Part shown: in pieces, positions 33,466 through 42,503 of the stretch
Layout: each line of letters begins with the position of its first letter
Position numbering within the stretch: position 1 is the first letter of the stretch
DNA from: JANSXG01 sp965652425
Lineage (GTDB): Bacteria > Planctomycetota > Phycisphaerae > Phycisphaerales > UBA1924
Length of the DNA stretch: 64,000 bases
Direction of reading: 5' to 3'
NCBI GenBank assembly: GCA_965652425.1
Contig: CBFGVX010000001.1
Location: 1-64,000 of the forward strand
Translations under genes and position numbers: made by a program
The notes under the pieces: model-generated
Seen by the model: only the letters and a program-made list of their open reading frames with translations
Database searches by the model: none
Told to the model about the DNA's origin: nothing

Positions 33466-34902
33466 TTACGCGTCGGAGCCGAACTGTCGTTCGAGGGCAT
33501 CGATGACCCGGTCGAGCTCCTGATCGAGGTCGCGTTGTTTCTCGATGGTCTTGACGGCGTGCATGACCGTGGTGTGGTCGCGTCCGCCGAAGTAGCCGCC
33601 GATCTCCTCGAGGGAGTAGCGGGTGTGGCGCCGGGCGAGGTACATGCAGAGCTGGCGGGGGCGGGCGATGGACTTCTGGCGTCGTTTGGACTGGAGGTCG
33701 GTCAGTTTGACGCCGTAGTGGTCGACGACGGCGTCGATGATGCCACCGATGGTGACTTCGGGCTTGACCTCGGCGATGACATCGTTGAGGGCGGCTTTGG
33801 CGAGGTCGACACTGACCGGGACGCGATCGGCCAGGTGCTGCATCTGGACGCGTGTGATGGCGCCCTCGATTTCCCGGATGTTGGTGGTGATTTTATGGGC
33901 GATGTAGCTGGCGACATCGTCTTTGAGTTCGAGGCCCCGGATCCGGGCCTTGCGCTTCACAATCTGAACCCGGGTCTCGTAGGTGGGAGATTTCACATCG
34001 ACGACCAGCCCGGACTGGAAGCGGCTGATCAGGCGGGCTTCGAGGTGGGGGATCTCGTGGGGGGCGGCATCGGAGGAGAGGATGATCTGACGCCCGTTCT
34101 GGTAGAGGGCGTTGAAGGTGTGGAAGAATTCCTCCTGGGTGCGTTCCTTGTCGGCGAGGAAGTGGATGTCGTCGATGACGAGGACATCGACATCGCGGAA
34201 GCGATGGCGGAACTCGTTCATCTGGTTGGCTTCAACGGCCTCGAAGAACTCGCTGGAGAAGGACTCGCAGGACACATAGTGAATCCTGGGTGCCGGCTGG
34301 CGCTCGATCAGTCGCAGGCAGATGGCCTGGAGGAGGTGGCTCTTGCCGAGTCCGACACCGCCGTGGATGAACAGCGGGTTGTAGGCGGCGCCGGGCGCTT
34401 CGGCGACGGCTTTGGAAGCGGCGAGGGCGAGGCGGTTCTCGGGGCCCTCGACGAAGTTCTCGAAGGAGGCATCGGGGTTGATGACGAGCGCATCGGTGTA
34501 CCGGGTGGCGGCGTGGTCATCGCGCAGGGTGGCGCGATGCACCGGACGGGGGTTGCGTGCGCCGGGGGGCATCACATCGGTGTTGTGTACCGGGGTGGCG
34601 GCGTGGTCGTGTGTGCCGTTGCGAGAGGGCTGCGGGGCGGCGTGGGGGAGTTCCTCATCGGGTCCGAGGAATCGAACGGAAAGCAACCGCCCGGTGACGG
34701 CCTGCAGTGCCTCGGTGAAGTGCTCAGCGCAGTTCTTCTGGAGGTAGCGGTTGTGGACATCGGAGGTGGTGCGCACGCTGAGCACACCGGCGTGGGTGCC
34801 GAGGGGCTGAAGATCGTTGAACCACTGTCTGCATTTGTCCGGGTGCTGGGCGTTCATGTAGCCCAGCACATCGGTCCAGACCGTGTGGTCGGGGTTGCTC
34901 AT
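33466..34902 (-). CDS. dnaA: Chromosomal replication initiator protein DnaA
   Basis: DnaA is the ATP-dependent initiator that binds DnaA boxes and melts the origin. The 478-residue product has domain I (about 1-85), a variable His/Ala/Pro-rich linker (about 85-140), the AAA+ domain with Walker A GGVGLGKS and Walker B VLVIDDIHFLADKERTQEEFF, and domain IV with the DnaA signature RDHTTVMHA preceded by the helix-turn-helix. The start at 34902 has GAAAGG about 10 bases upstream. Its promoter candidate is at 35086-35115, and the candidate origin is downstream of its 3' end. Confidence 0.97.
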   Translation of the reverse strand: MSNPDHTVWTDVLGYMNAQHPDKCRQWFNDLQPLGTHAGVLSVRTTSDVHNRYLQKNCAEHFTEALQAVTGRLLSVRFLGPDEELPHAAPQPSRNGTHDHAATPVHNTDVMPPGARNPRPVHRATLRDDHAATRYTDALVINPDASFENFVEGPENRLALAASKAVAEAPGAAYNPLFIHGGVGLGKSHLLQAICLRLIERQPAPRIHYVSCESFSSEFFEAVEANQMNEFRHRFRDVDVLVIDDIHFLADKERTQEEFFHTFNALYQNGRQIILSSDAAPHEIPHLEARLISRFQSGLVVDVKSPTYETRVQIVKRKARIRGLELKDDVASYIAHKITTNIREIEGAITRVQMQHLADRVPVSVDLAKAALNDVIAEVKPEVTIGGIIDAVVDHYGVKLTDLQSKRRQKSIARPRQLCMYLARRHTRYSLEEIGGYFGGRDHTTVMHAVKTIEKQRDLDQELDRVIDALERQFGSDA

Positions 34903-35085
34903 CGATCAGCGCCTTTCACGGGCCACGAGAGACAGCCCGATGAAGCGGTTCATTCATTCTCGATTTCGCCGCGACCTGAATGCATGCGTACGCATCGGCG
35001 GGCTTCACGGTTGCGACACCGGGCCGATCGGCATGAGGGCGTTGGGAAATCCACCATTGCCGAGCGCGAGCGCTCGGGACCGCGA

Positions 35086-35115
35086 AAACTACAGACACCG
35101 GACGCGCGCTGTCAA
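35086..35115 (-). promoter_or_regulatory. Candidate dnaA promoter
   Basis: On the minus strand a perfect TTGACA (35115-35110), an 18-base spacer and TAGTTT (35091-35086). Transcription would begin near 35079, giving a dnaA leader of about 175 bases. No DnaA box is evident beside it. Confidence 0.55.
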
Positions 35116-35155
35116 CCGTCGCGATTGCAAAACGCGTGGGGGTCACGAAAAAGCG

Positions 35156-36091
35156 TCATCGCGAGCTTGCGCTGCGCGCTGGCGCGCCGCCCTCGGCTTC
35201 TGCGAGCTGCTGCTCGTAGCGCGTTCGGTTGGCGCGGAAGTCCATCAAAAATTCGACTTTTTCGGCGAGTTCCGGCTTGACAGACTGCCGAAGTTGTTTT
35301 CGTGCGACGGCGATGTTGGAGCGGCGCGACAGGTGGATGAGCACCAGTTTTTCGCATTCCAGTACCGGCAGCCATTCGGTGATGTGTCCGAGGTGAAGGT
35401 GTTTACCTATCTTCGCGCGGTCGTCGTGTTCGGGGTCCACGAAGGTGCACTCGGCGATGACGATCTGTGACTTGCGGACATCTTCGCGCAGCAGCGCGGC
35501 ACCGGGTGCGGTGTCGCTGAGGTACGAGACCAGCGGGACTTCGAGGGTGCGAGTGATCTGCTCGCCCCGCTCCTTGAGTTCGCGGAGTTTTTCCTGGGGG
35601 AGACCCACGAGATCTTCCCGGAGTTTGGAGCGTTTCTCGATGATGGAATACCCCGAAGCGGGGGATGTGTGTTCGAGGTCGAAGATGCGCAGGTGCGTGT
35701 TGTTTTTGATCTCGATGGATTGTTCGGGTTCGAGGGCGATCAGCTCGTAGGGCATCTTCTGGCCTTCGAGGTCGCGGTAGCCCTTGAGCATGGTTTCGAT
35801 GGCCGGGGCGATGGTGGTGGAGCAGACGATGGTTCCGGGGCCCATGCCCTGGAAGTTGCGCTGGCTGCACCAGTAGGCGAGGCCGCCGATGTGGTCCATG
35901 TGGCCGTGGGAGATGGCCAGGTACTTCGAGGCGAGCGCGGCACGCGGGCAGACGCCCATGTCGAAGCAGATGTCCAGTTCGGGCACCATGACGCAGGTCT
36001 GTTCACCTGCGACGGAGGTGCCCTGGACTCGGAAGGGCGGGATGAGAAGGAATCCGAGGCCGCTTTCGCGGGGGGGTGGCTTGGGAAGCAT
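35156..36091 (-). CDS. Metallo-beta-lactamase-fold hydrolase (RNase Z-like)
   Basis: A 311-residue cytoplasmic MBL-fold protein. The metal motif SHGHMDHIGG is complete, with further metal ligands likely in the VSYLSDTAPGA stretch and in HLHLGHITEWLP; this layout resembles RNase Z and related phosphodiesterases that process tRNA 3' ends. The insertion typical of RNase Z exosites is not clear, so tRNase activity is uncertain. GGAG precedes the start. The 252-base gap to dnaA holds only the candidate promoter. Confidence 0.8.
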   Translation of the reverse strand: MLPKPPPRESGLGFLLIPPFRVQGTSVAGEQTCVMVPELDICFDMGVCPRAALASKYLAISHGHMDHIGGLAYWCSQRNFQGMGPGTIVCSTTIAPAIETMLKGYRDLEGQKMPYELIALEPEQSIEIKNNTHLRIFDLEHTSPASGYSIIEKRSKLREDLVGLPQEKLRELKERGEQITRTLEVPLVSYLSDTAPGAALLREDVRKSQIVIAECTFVDPEHDDRAKIGKHLHLGHITEWLPVLECEKLVLIHLSRRSNIAVARKQLRQSVKPELAEKVEFLMDFRANRTRYEQQLAEAEGGAPARSASSR

Positions 36092-36285
36092 CGGGAAACT
36101 CCGTGCGTCGGGCTTTCGCCCGTCGAGGGGGTCGGTGTCTGGCGGCGCCGTGTGCCGCGGTGGAGATGATAGGGATTTGGCGGCGTGGGTGTTGCCGGTC
36201 GCGTCGGGTGTCGAGCGTGGCTATCGTGACGGCGATGGCTCAAGACCTTCCCCGGAACCTGGATACCTGCCCTGAGGGCGACCCG

Positions 36286-36576
36286 ATGACCGAGGCGGAG
36301 GTGCGGGGCATCGCGCAGATGGCCCGGCTTCTGCTTGACGATGAGCGGGTGCGCTGCATGCAGACCGAACTCTGCAAAGTGCTGGGTTGGGCGGCGATGC
36401 TCAAGAAGGTCGATGCGGAGGATCTCGGCGAGGACCGGTATCCGGATCGGGTGCGGATCGACGCGGATGAGCCGGGCGCGATGCTCGATCGCGCAGCGCT
36501 GGAAGCGATGGCCCCGGCGACGGACGGGCCGTTCGTGCGCGTGCCGAAGGTGCTCGGCGGCGGCGGGGGGGCCTGA
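36286..36576 (+). CDS. gatC: Asp/Glu-tRNA(Asn/Gln) amidotransferase subunit C
   Basis: GatC is the small subunit of the GatCAB amidotransferase that converts misacylated Glu-tRNA-Gln or Asp-tRNA-Asn. The 96-residue product begins MTEAEVRGIAQMARLLLDD, the typical GatC start, and has the conserved RIDADEPGAMLDRAALEAMAP segment. The ATG at 36286 is chosen because GAGGG lies 7-8 bases before it and it gives the family length; an ATG at 36235 would add 17 residues. It is 2 bases before gatA. A gatB gene is not in this window. Confidence 0.93.
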   Translation: MTEAEVRGIAQMARLLLDDERVRCMQTELCKVLGWAAMLKKVDAEDLGEDRYPDRVRIDADEPGAMLDRAALEAMAPATDGPFVRVPKVLGGGGGA

Positions 36577-36578
36577 GG

Positions 36579-38084
36579 GTGAACGAGGATTCGACATCGC
36601 GCGAGATGCCGTCGGCCGCGCAGATCGTGGGCGGCGTGCTCGATCGGTCGGTCCGCGTTTCGGAGGTGATCGAGTCGGCGCTGCAGCGCGTCGAGGAGCT
36701 GAACCCGAAGCTGAACGCGCTGCGCGCGGTGTACCCGAACGCTGCGCGGGAGCGGGCGGCGGCGCTCGACGAGCGGATCGCGCGCGGGGAAGGGGTCGGC
36801 GCGCTCGCGGGCGTGCCGGTGGTGGTCAAGGACAATCTGTGCCTGAGTGGTGATTACGCGCAGGGGGACGAGTCGCCGATCACGGCGTGTGGCTCGCGGA
36901 TGCTCGCGAACTACCGCTCGCCGGTCAGCGCGACGGCGGTGCAGCGCCTGCTCGATGCCGATGCGATCGTGATCGGCACGGCGAATATGGATGAGTTCGG
37001 CATGGGCTCTTCGGGGGAACACTGCTTCTTCGGCGCCACGCGCAACCCGCACGACCTCGAGCGCGTGCCGGGCGGGAGCAGCAGCGGGTGCGCGGCGGCG
37101 ATCGCGGCGGGCATGGGCGCGATCGCGCTCGGCAGCGACACGGGCGGGAGCATCCGCCAACCGGCTGCGCTGACGGGGATCGTCGGTCATAAGCCGAGTT
37201 ACGGGCGCGTGTCGCGCTGGGGGCTGGTGGCGTACGCGAGTTCGCTGGACTGCGTGGGGCCGATGGCCCGCACGGTGGAGGACGCCGCGCTCGCGCTCGA
37301 TGTGATCAGCGGCGAGGACGAGCGCGATTCGACCTGCTCACAGCGTAGTGCGGAACACGCGGCTGCGACGCTCGGCCACGAGCTCAGCGGGCTGCGGATC
37401 GGTGTGCCGGTTCAGGCGCGCGACGAGGCGAACGACGATTCGGTCAACCGGGCGATCGATCGAACGATCGAAGCGCTGCGCGGCATCGGGGCGGACATCG
37501 TGGATGTCGAGTTCCGGCATATTCATCAATCGATCCCGGCGTACTACCTGATCGCGCCGTCGGAGGCGAGCTCGAACCTGGCGCGGTACGACGGCGTGCG
37601 ATACGGGCACCGGGCCGAGGTGCAAGACGGCGAGGGCATCGAAGCGCTGATGGCGCGCTCGCGGACCGAGGGGTTCGGCGCGGAGGTGCAGCGCCGGATC
37701 ATGCTCGGCACGCACGCGCTGTCCTCGGGTTACTACGACGCGTACTACCACCGCGCGGCGAAGATGCGCCGGGTGATCAAGCGCGATTTCGAGACCCTGT
37801 TCGCCAGCGATCCCGGTCCCGGCTGCCACGCGATCCTGATGCCCGTCACGACCGGTCCGGCCTTCCGGATCGGCGAGAAGCTCGACGATCCCGGGGCGAT
37901 GTACCAGGAGGACCTGTACACCGTCTCGGCGAATCTCGCGGGTTTGCCGGCGATCAGTGTGCCGGCGGGCTGGGCTGAGCTGGACGGGAAGCGGCTGCCG
38001 ATCGGGATGCAATTTATCGGTCCATCGTTTGAAGATGCGCGGATTTTGAGGATTGCTGATTTGATTTCAAAGTCATTGATTTAG
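36579..38084 (+). CDS. gatA: Asp/Glu-tRNA(Asn/Gln) amidotransferase subunit A
   Basis: GatA releases ammonia from glutamine for the amidation of misacylated tRNA. The 501-residue product has the amidase catalytic triad in place: Lys84 (VVVKDN), the cis-Ser in GGSSSG at 165-170, and Ser191 in GSDTGGSIRQP. It starts with GTG 2 bases after the gatC stop. The last 25 or so codons (from about 38010) shift to AT-rich use; the 60 bases at 38041-38100 are 38% GC. The protein still ends in a plausible amidase tail, FEDARILRIADLISK, so the gene is probably functional. Confidence 0.96.
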   Translation: MNEDSTSREMPSAAQIVGGVLDRSVRVSEVIESALQRVEELNPKLNALRAVYPNAARERAAALDERIARGEGVGALAGVPVVVKDNLCLSGDYAQGDESPITACGSRMLANYRSPVSATAVQRLLDADAIVIGTANMDEFGMGSSGEHCFFGATRNPHDLERVPGGSSSGCAAAIAAGMGAIALGSDTGGSIRQPAALTGIVGHKPSYGRVSRWGLVAYASSLDCVGPMARTVEDAALALDVISGEDERDSTCSQRSAEHAAATLGHELSGLRIGVPVQARDEANDDSVNRAIDRTIEALRGIGADIVDVEFRHIHQSIPAYYLIAPSEASSNLARYDGVRYGHRAEVQDGEGIEALMARSRTEGFGAEVQRRIMLGTHALSSGYYDAYYHRAAKMRRVIKRDFETLFASDPGPGCHAILMPVTTGPAFRIGEKLDDPGAMYQEDLYTVSANLAGLPAISVPAGWAELDGKRLPIGMQFIGPSFEDARILRIADLISKSLI

Positions 38085-38600
38085 ACTGTGACGATGCTGC
38101 CGCGTCACAAATCTCCGAATTGCGGGAGAACACCGAAAGCACGCCATGTACGTGGCTTGGCCATCAAGCCACCAAGTATTCAGAAAATCAAGCGGGATAA
38201 GCCACGATCCTTCTTGGTGGAAATCGAAATCGATTCCGCAGGTCAACCAACAGAGAACCAATATCAAGCATCAATTCACTGGCTTCGGAATCACATAGGA
38301 ATGTATCGCGAAGTACAGAGCAAGAAACAGAAGCGGACGGTCGCGGGCAAGGTTCGTGACAGAAGCTTGGCTAAATGCTTTGGAGTGAATCAGTTTCAGG
38401 TTGAGCTGACCGTTAGGCACTTCGCGGCTGTTGACTCGAGCTTAACCAGCAGACCCTTTGTAACTCGTTATCAATTGTGGGAATCTCTCCGCACCCTTCC
38501 AGCAAAGGGCATGCACTCCGCGATTCAGAAGCTGGTATCTGAATTTGCGACCGAACTTGGTACCGAAGGCATCAACCTTCCTCGACGGAGATATCAGAGG
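38010..38600. other. AT-rich segment from the 3' end of gatA to the ABC exporter
   Basis: About 590 bases of low GC (counted rows: 38% at 38041-38100, 44% over 38161-38280) begin inside gatA and end at the ABC gene 3' end. It carries one orphan frame. It repeats the pattern seen at cysS: an AT-rich stretch starting inside and covering the 3' end of a housekeeping gene. Confidence 0.75.
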
Positions 38601-38603
38601 TGA
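38088..38603 (+). CDS. Hypothetical 171-residue protein in an AT-rich island
   Basis: An open frame from GTG 38088 (ATG 38094 is an alternative) to 38603, overlapping the 3' end of the convergent ABC gene by 32 bases. No ribosome-binding site is obvious. The protein is basic at the N terminus (KPPSIQKIKRDKPR), with a beta strand (SFLVEIEIDS) and a helical Trp-containing segment (YQASIHWLRNHIGMYRE). The composition differs sharply from all neighbours, which supports a foreign origin. No family recognised. A 64-codon minus-strand frame opposite it is a weaker candidate. Confidence 0.4.
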   Translation: MTMLPRHKSPNCGRTPKARHVRGLAIKPPSIQKIKRDKPRSFLVEIEIDSAGQPTENQYQASIHWLRNHIGMYREVQSKKQKRTVAGKVRDRSLAKCFGVNQFQVELTVRHFAAVDSSLTSRPFVTRYQLWESLRTLPAKGMHSAIQKLVSEFATELGTEGINLPRRRYQR

Positions 38604-40494
38604 GCTTGATGAACTGCGCGTAGAGGTCCTTGTAGGGACCGGCGCGTTCGATCAGCTCGTCGTGCGTTCCCTGTTCGACGATCCGGCCGTGGTCGAGCAC
38701 GACGATGCGGTCGGCGTTCTTGACGGTGCTGAGCCGGTGGGCGACGACGATGGAGGTTCGCTCGGCCATGAGGCGCTCGAGGGCTTTCTGGATGCGGTAC
38801 TCGGTGAAGGTGTCGACGGCGGAGGTGGCCTCGTCGAGGATGAGGATGCGCGGGCGGGCGATCATGGCGCGGGCGAAGCAGACGAGCTGGCGCTGGCCGA
38901 GACTGAGGTTTGTGCCGCGTTCTCCGACTTCGGTGTCGAGGCCGTCGGGGAGGGATTCGAGGATGTCGAGGCAGTCGAGGTCGGCGCAGGCGGCGCGGAC
39001 TTCGTCGTCGGTGGCGTTCGGGCGGCCGAAGCGGATGTTGTCGGCGACGGTCCCGGCGAAGAGGAAGTTGTCCTGCGGAACGAGGCCGAGGATGGAGCGG
39101 AGTGATTCCAGGGTGATCTCATCGATGGGGATGCCGTCGATGCGGACCTCGCCCCCGGTGCGGTCGTAGAAGCGGGAGATGAGGTTGACGACGGTGGTCT
39201 TGCCCGCGCCGGTGTGTCCGACGAGGGCGACGGTTTCGCCGGGTTTGGCCTCGAAGGAGATGCCGCGGAGGACCTGCGAGTCGGCGCTGTAGGCGAAGTG
39301 GGTGTCGATGAACTCGATGCGCGCTCCGCGATCGGATTCGGGGAGCGGCTGGGCGTTCGGCGCGTCGATGACCTTGGGCTCGAAATCGAGCAGGCGGAAG
39401 ATGCGCTCGCCGCCGGCCATGGCCTGGAGGGTGGTGTTGTAGAGCTCGGCGAGGATGACGACGGAGACGAAGAACACGCCGCTGAAGAAGAGGAAGCCGA
39501 GCATGTCGGAGATGGTCATCGCGCCGGACTCGATGCGGTAGGCCCCGACGATGAGCACGATGACGGCGGTGATCTGCGCGGCGAGGTCGAAGAGGGGGAT
39601 GTAGAGACCGTGCTCCTTGGCGGCGAACATGTTGACCTTGCGGTGGCGGTCGAGCAGTTCGGAGAACATGCGCTCGTTCTCGGGTTCGCGCGCGAAGGCC
39701 TGCGTGACGCGGATGCCGCTGACGGTCTCGGCGAGGTTGGAGGTGATGCGGCTGAAGGACTCCTGCACGCGCCGGTAGGCCTCGCCCATGCGCCGGCGGA
39801 AGTGGTTGTTGATGACATACAGCATCGGCGCGAGGATCGAGATGACCAGCGCGAGGACCCAGTCGTACCAGATCATCGCGGCGAAGCAGCCGATGATCTC
39901 GAGCCCGTGGATGAGCACGCGCGGGATGATCTGCGCGACGGCGTTTCGGACGGCGTTCACATCGCTCGTGCCGCGGGAGAGGATGCGCCCGAGCTTGGTG
40001 CGGTCGAAGTAGCTGATGTCGATGCGGTGGAGTTTGGCGAAGATGTCGTGGCGGAGGTCGAAGATCACGCGCTCGGCGAGGATATTCACCGAGAAGATGC
40101 GGATGCCCATCACGATGTAGTAGGAGAGCGCGAGGAAGGCGATGAGGATCGCGCCGAGGACCACACCGTGCACCGGCGGGCGGCCGGTGAGGTCCTCCCA
40201 GAGCTGGGGTTGGTCGATGGTGTAGCGGATGGTCTCGGTGAGGATGTACGGCACCCCGAGGGTGATGAAGGCGAGCAGGACCGCGTAGATCGCGATCATG
40301 GTCTGCAGGCCGGGGTAGCGCAGCATGTACTTGAGCAGGCGCCGGGTGATGGCCCAGTCGATGGGTCGGTACTTCTCGCCCTGCTGCTCGGCGACGGTGG
40401 GCGCGGCGACGAGACTCTTGGCGGCCTCCCGGCTGTCGAGGCGGTGCTCGGCGGTGTCCTTCGGCTCGGGGATGGGGTCAGCGCGGTCTTTCAC
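38572..40494 (-). CDS. ABC exporter, fused membrane and ATPase domains (partner 2)
   Basis: A 640-residue exporter half-transporter. After a charged N-terminal tail come about six membrane helices (65-330) of the ABC type I exporter fold, then the ATPase with Walker A GHTGAGKTTV, Q-loop, signature NLSLGQRQL (Leu in place of the second Gly position) and Walker B ILILDEATSAVD. It starts with GTG overlapping the stop of its partner by 4 bases, indicating a heterodimer. Substrate is unknown; the family includes lipid, peptide and drug exporters. Confidence 0.93.
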   Translation of the reverse strand: MKDRADPIPEPKDTAEHRLDSREAAKSLVAAPTVAEQQGEKYRPIDWAITRRLLKYMLRYPGLQTMIAIYAVLLAFITLGVPYILTETIRYTIDQPQLWEDLTGRPPVHGVVLGAILIAFLALSYYIVMGIRIFSVNILAERVIFDLRHDIFAKLHRIDISYFDRTKLGRILSRGTSDVNAVRNAVAQIIPRVLIHGLEIIGCFAAMIWYDWVLALVISILAPMLYVINNHFRRRMGEAYRRVQESFSRITSNLAETVSGIRVTQAFAREPENERMFSELLDRHRKVNMFAAKEHGLYIPLFDLAAQITAVIVLIVGAYRIESGAMTISDMLGFLFFSGVFFVSVVILAELYNTTLQAMAGGERIFRLLDFEPKVIDAPNAQPLPESDRGARIEFIDTHFAYSADSQVLRGISFEAKPGETVALVGHTGAGKTTVVNLISRFYDRTGGEVRIDGIPIDEITLESLRSILGLVPQDNFLFAGTVADNIRFGRPNATDDEVRAACADLDCLDILESLPDGLDTEVGERGTNLSLGQRQLVCFARAMIARPRILILDEATSAVDTFTEYRIQKALERLMAERTSIVVAHRLSTVKNADRIVVLDHGRIVEQGTHDELIERAGPYKDLYAQFIKLTSDISVEEG

Positions 40495-42440
40495 GGTGCG
40501 CCCCCTTTCCCTGGCTCGGCGTCGGGGTGCTCGTCCATGGCGAGCTGGATCAGCGCGGCCTCGCGGTAGTGGCCGGGTTCGGACATGAGTTCTTTGTGCG
40601 TGCCGATGCCGGCGATGCGTCCGGCGTCGAGCACGATGATGCGATCGGCGCGCCGGAGCGTGGACAGGCGGTGGGCGACGATGATGGTGGTGCGATCGCG
40701 CCGGAGCGGGTCCAGCGCCTGCTGGATCTTTGTTTCGGTGATCGGATCCACAGCGGTGAGCGCATCGTCGAGGATGAGGATCTTCGGGTCGCTGGCGAGG
40801 GCGCGGGCGATGGTGAGGCGCTGGCGCTGGCCGCCGGAGAGGTCCATGCCGCGTTCGCCGATGATGGTGTCGAAGCCGCCGTCGAGTTCGGCGATGAAGC
40901 CGGAGGCCTGGGCGGCGTCGGTCGCGGCGATGACGGCCTCGCGTTCGAGCTGCACCGGGCCGAACGCGACATTGTTGTGGACGGTGTTGGAGAAGAGGAA
41001 GGACTCCTGGAAGACATAGCCGATGTGGCCGCGCAGGGTGCTGATCGGCCAGTCGCGGACATCGGTGCCGTCGAGGAGGACGCGCCCGGCGGTGGGGTCG
41101 TGGAAGCGGGCGATGAGCGAGAGGAGGGTGGACTTGCCAGAGCCGGTGCGCCCGACGATGGCGACGGTTTCGCCGGGGTGGATGGTGAAGCTGACATCGT
41201 GGAGAACGGGCTCGCCGTTCTCGTAGGCGAAGCCGACCTGTTCGAAGGTAATCTCGCCGCGGACTTCTTTGGCATCGGCAGCGGTCTCGGGTTCATCGAT
41301 TCGGATGTCCTCGTCGAGGAAGCCGAAGATGCGGTCCGCGCCGGCGAAGGCCTCGGGGGCCTGGGCGAAGACGAAGATGATGGTTTCGATCTGGCCGGAG
41401 AGCTGGAGCAGGAGCGATCGGAAGATCCAGAGCGCGCCGAGGGTGATGCCGACGCTGCTGACGCGCGCGCCTCCGGCCGCCGCCGCGGCTTCGGCGGCCT
41501 GCTGGTTCTGGATGACGAGCCAACCGCCGACGCCGAGGAGCACGGCGGCGGTGAGCATGCTCCCGGCCTGGATCATAGGGATGTGGGTGCCGACGGAGCG
41601 GGAGAGGCGGATGCGCTGGTCGCGTGCGTCCGCCGCGGCTTTGTCGAAGGACTCGGTCTGCTCGGGGGCGCGTCCGAAGGCGCGGATGACGCGGATGCCT
41701 GCGATGGCTTCCTGGAGCTTGTGGATGAGGTGGTCGACGAGTTCGGCCTGCACCTTGAACTTCGGCTTGGTGGAGCGTCCGTAGTGCCAGATGACGATGA
41801 ACTGGATCGGAAGGGCGATCATGCAGACGGCGGTGAGCAGGGGGCTCTCGCGCAGCATGAAGACGAGGAAGACGCCGAGGGTGACCAGCGCGATGACGAG
41901 ACGGATCATCACGCCCTGCATGAACGCGCGGACGGCCTGCACATCGGAAGTGAAGCGGTTGATGACCTGTCCCGTGTCGTGGTCGTCGAAGAAGCGGAAG
42001 TCGAGGCGCTGGAGCTTGCGGTAGAGGCGGGTTCGCAGGTCGATCACGCAGCGCTGGCTGAACCACTCGTCGGTGTAGCGCTGGGCGAAGCGTCCCGCGC
42101 CGGAGAGCACGGCGAGCACGAGCACGGCGATGCCGATCGCGATGATCGTGTCGGTGAAACCCCAGCCGCTCGGCGGTTCGTAGCCCATGGGCCATTCGGG
42201 CTCGGGGGCGTTGGCGTCGGCCTCGGCGCGGATGACATCGATGGCGAGGCCCTGCCCGATCGCCGCGGCGAGCATGAGCAGCTGCGTCGCGACGGTGACG
42301 ACCAGCACGGGGATCGCGCTGAGCTTGTGGTCCCAGGCCAGCGCCATGATCCGGCGCAGCAGGACCAATACGCCCAGCGAGGGTTCCTCGGGTGACGCGT
42401 CGTCGGGGGCTGGAGCGGGCTTGGTCGTTGGGCGGGACAA
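40491..42440 (-). CDS. ABC exporter, fused membrane and ATPase domains (partner 1)
   Basis: An exporter half-transporter of about 649 residues if the TTG at 42440 is used. The frame is open to 42527, but that would run under the divergent lipoprotein gene; an ATG at 42347 inside the first conserved stretch is another option, so the start is uncertain. Six membrane helices are followed by an ATPase with Walker A GRTGSGKSTL, the canonical signature LSGGQRQR and Walker B ILILDDALTAVD, where the catalytic Glu after Walker B is Asp. In the partner that position is Glu (DEATSAVD). So one ATP site is likely degenerate, as in known heterodimeric exporters. Confidence 0.9.
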   Translation of the reverse strand: MSRPTTKPAPAPDDASPEEPSLGVLVLLRRIMALAWDHKLSAIPVLVVTVATQLLMLAAAIGQGLAIDVIRAEADANAPEPEWPMGYEPPSGWGFTDTIIAIGIAVLVLAVLSGAGRFAQRYTDEWFSQRCVIDLRTRLYRKLQRLDFRFFDDHDTGQVINRFTSDVQAVRAFMQGVMIRLVIALVTLGVFLVFMLRESPLLTAVCMIALPIQFIVIWHYGRSTKPKFKVQAELVDHLIHKLQEAIAGIRVIRAFGRAPEQTESFDKAAADARDQRIRLSRSVGTHIPMIQAGSMLTAAVLLGVGGWLVIQNQQAAEAAAAAGGARVSSVGITLGALWIFRSLLLQLSGQIETIIFVFAQAPEAFAGADRIFGFLDEDIRIDEPETAADAKEVRGEITFEQVGFAYENGEPVLHDVSFTIHPGETVAIVGRTGSGKSTLLSLIARFHDPTAGRVLLDGTDVRDWPISTLRGHIGYVFQESFLFSNTVHNNVAFGPVQLEREAVIAATDAAQASGFIAELDGGFDTIIGERGMDLSGGQRQRLTIARALASDPKILILDDALTAVDPITETKIQQALDPLRRDRTTIIVAHRLSTLRRADRIIVLDAGRIAGIGTHKELMSEPGHYREAALIQLAMDEHPDAEPGKGGAP

Positions 42441-42457
42441 GGGGAGGATGGTACGCT
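42428..42457 (+). promoter_or_regulatory. Candidate promoter for the LEA-like lipoprotein gene
   Basis: TTGGGC (42428-42433), an 18-base spacer and TACGCT (42452-42457), 47 bases before the ATG at 42504. Weak -35, moderate -10. It overlaps the proposed start of the divergent ABC gene. Confidence 0.3.
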
Positions 42458-42503
42458 GGAAGATGAGCGGAACGAGCCGCCTTTGGAAAACCGGAGTGTA
42501 CCC

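Noticed and set aside
33046..33523. Two small plus-strand frames (126 and 80 codons) in the mutM-dnaA gap.
   Set aside because: They overlap the DnaA-box cluster, lack ribosome-binding sites and have no recognisable protein features.
38073..38267. A 64-codon minus-strand frame in the AT-rich segment after gatA.
   Set aside because: It is less protein-like and shorter than the plus-strand frame, and overlaps the gatA end.
39214..42395. Long plus-strand frames opposite the two ABC exporter genes.
   Set aside because: Repetitive Glu/Asp/Val composition mirroring the opposite strand; both ABC genes have full motifs.
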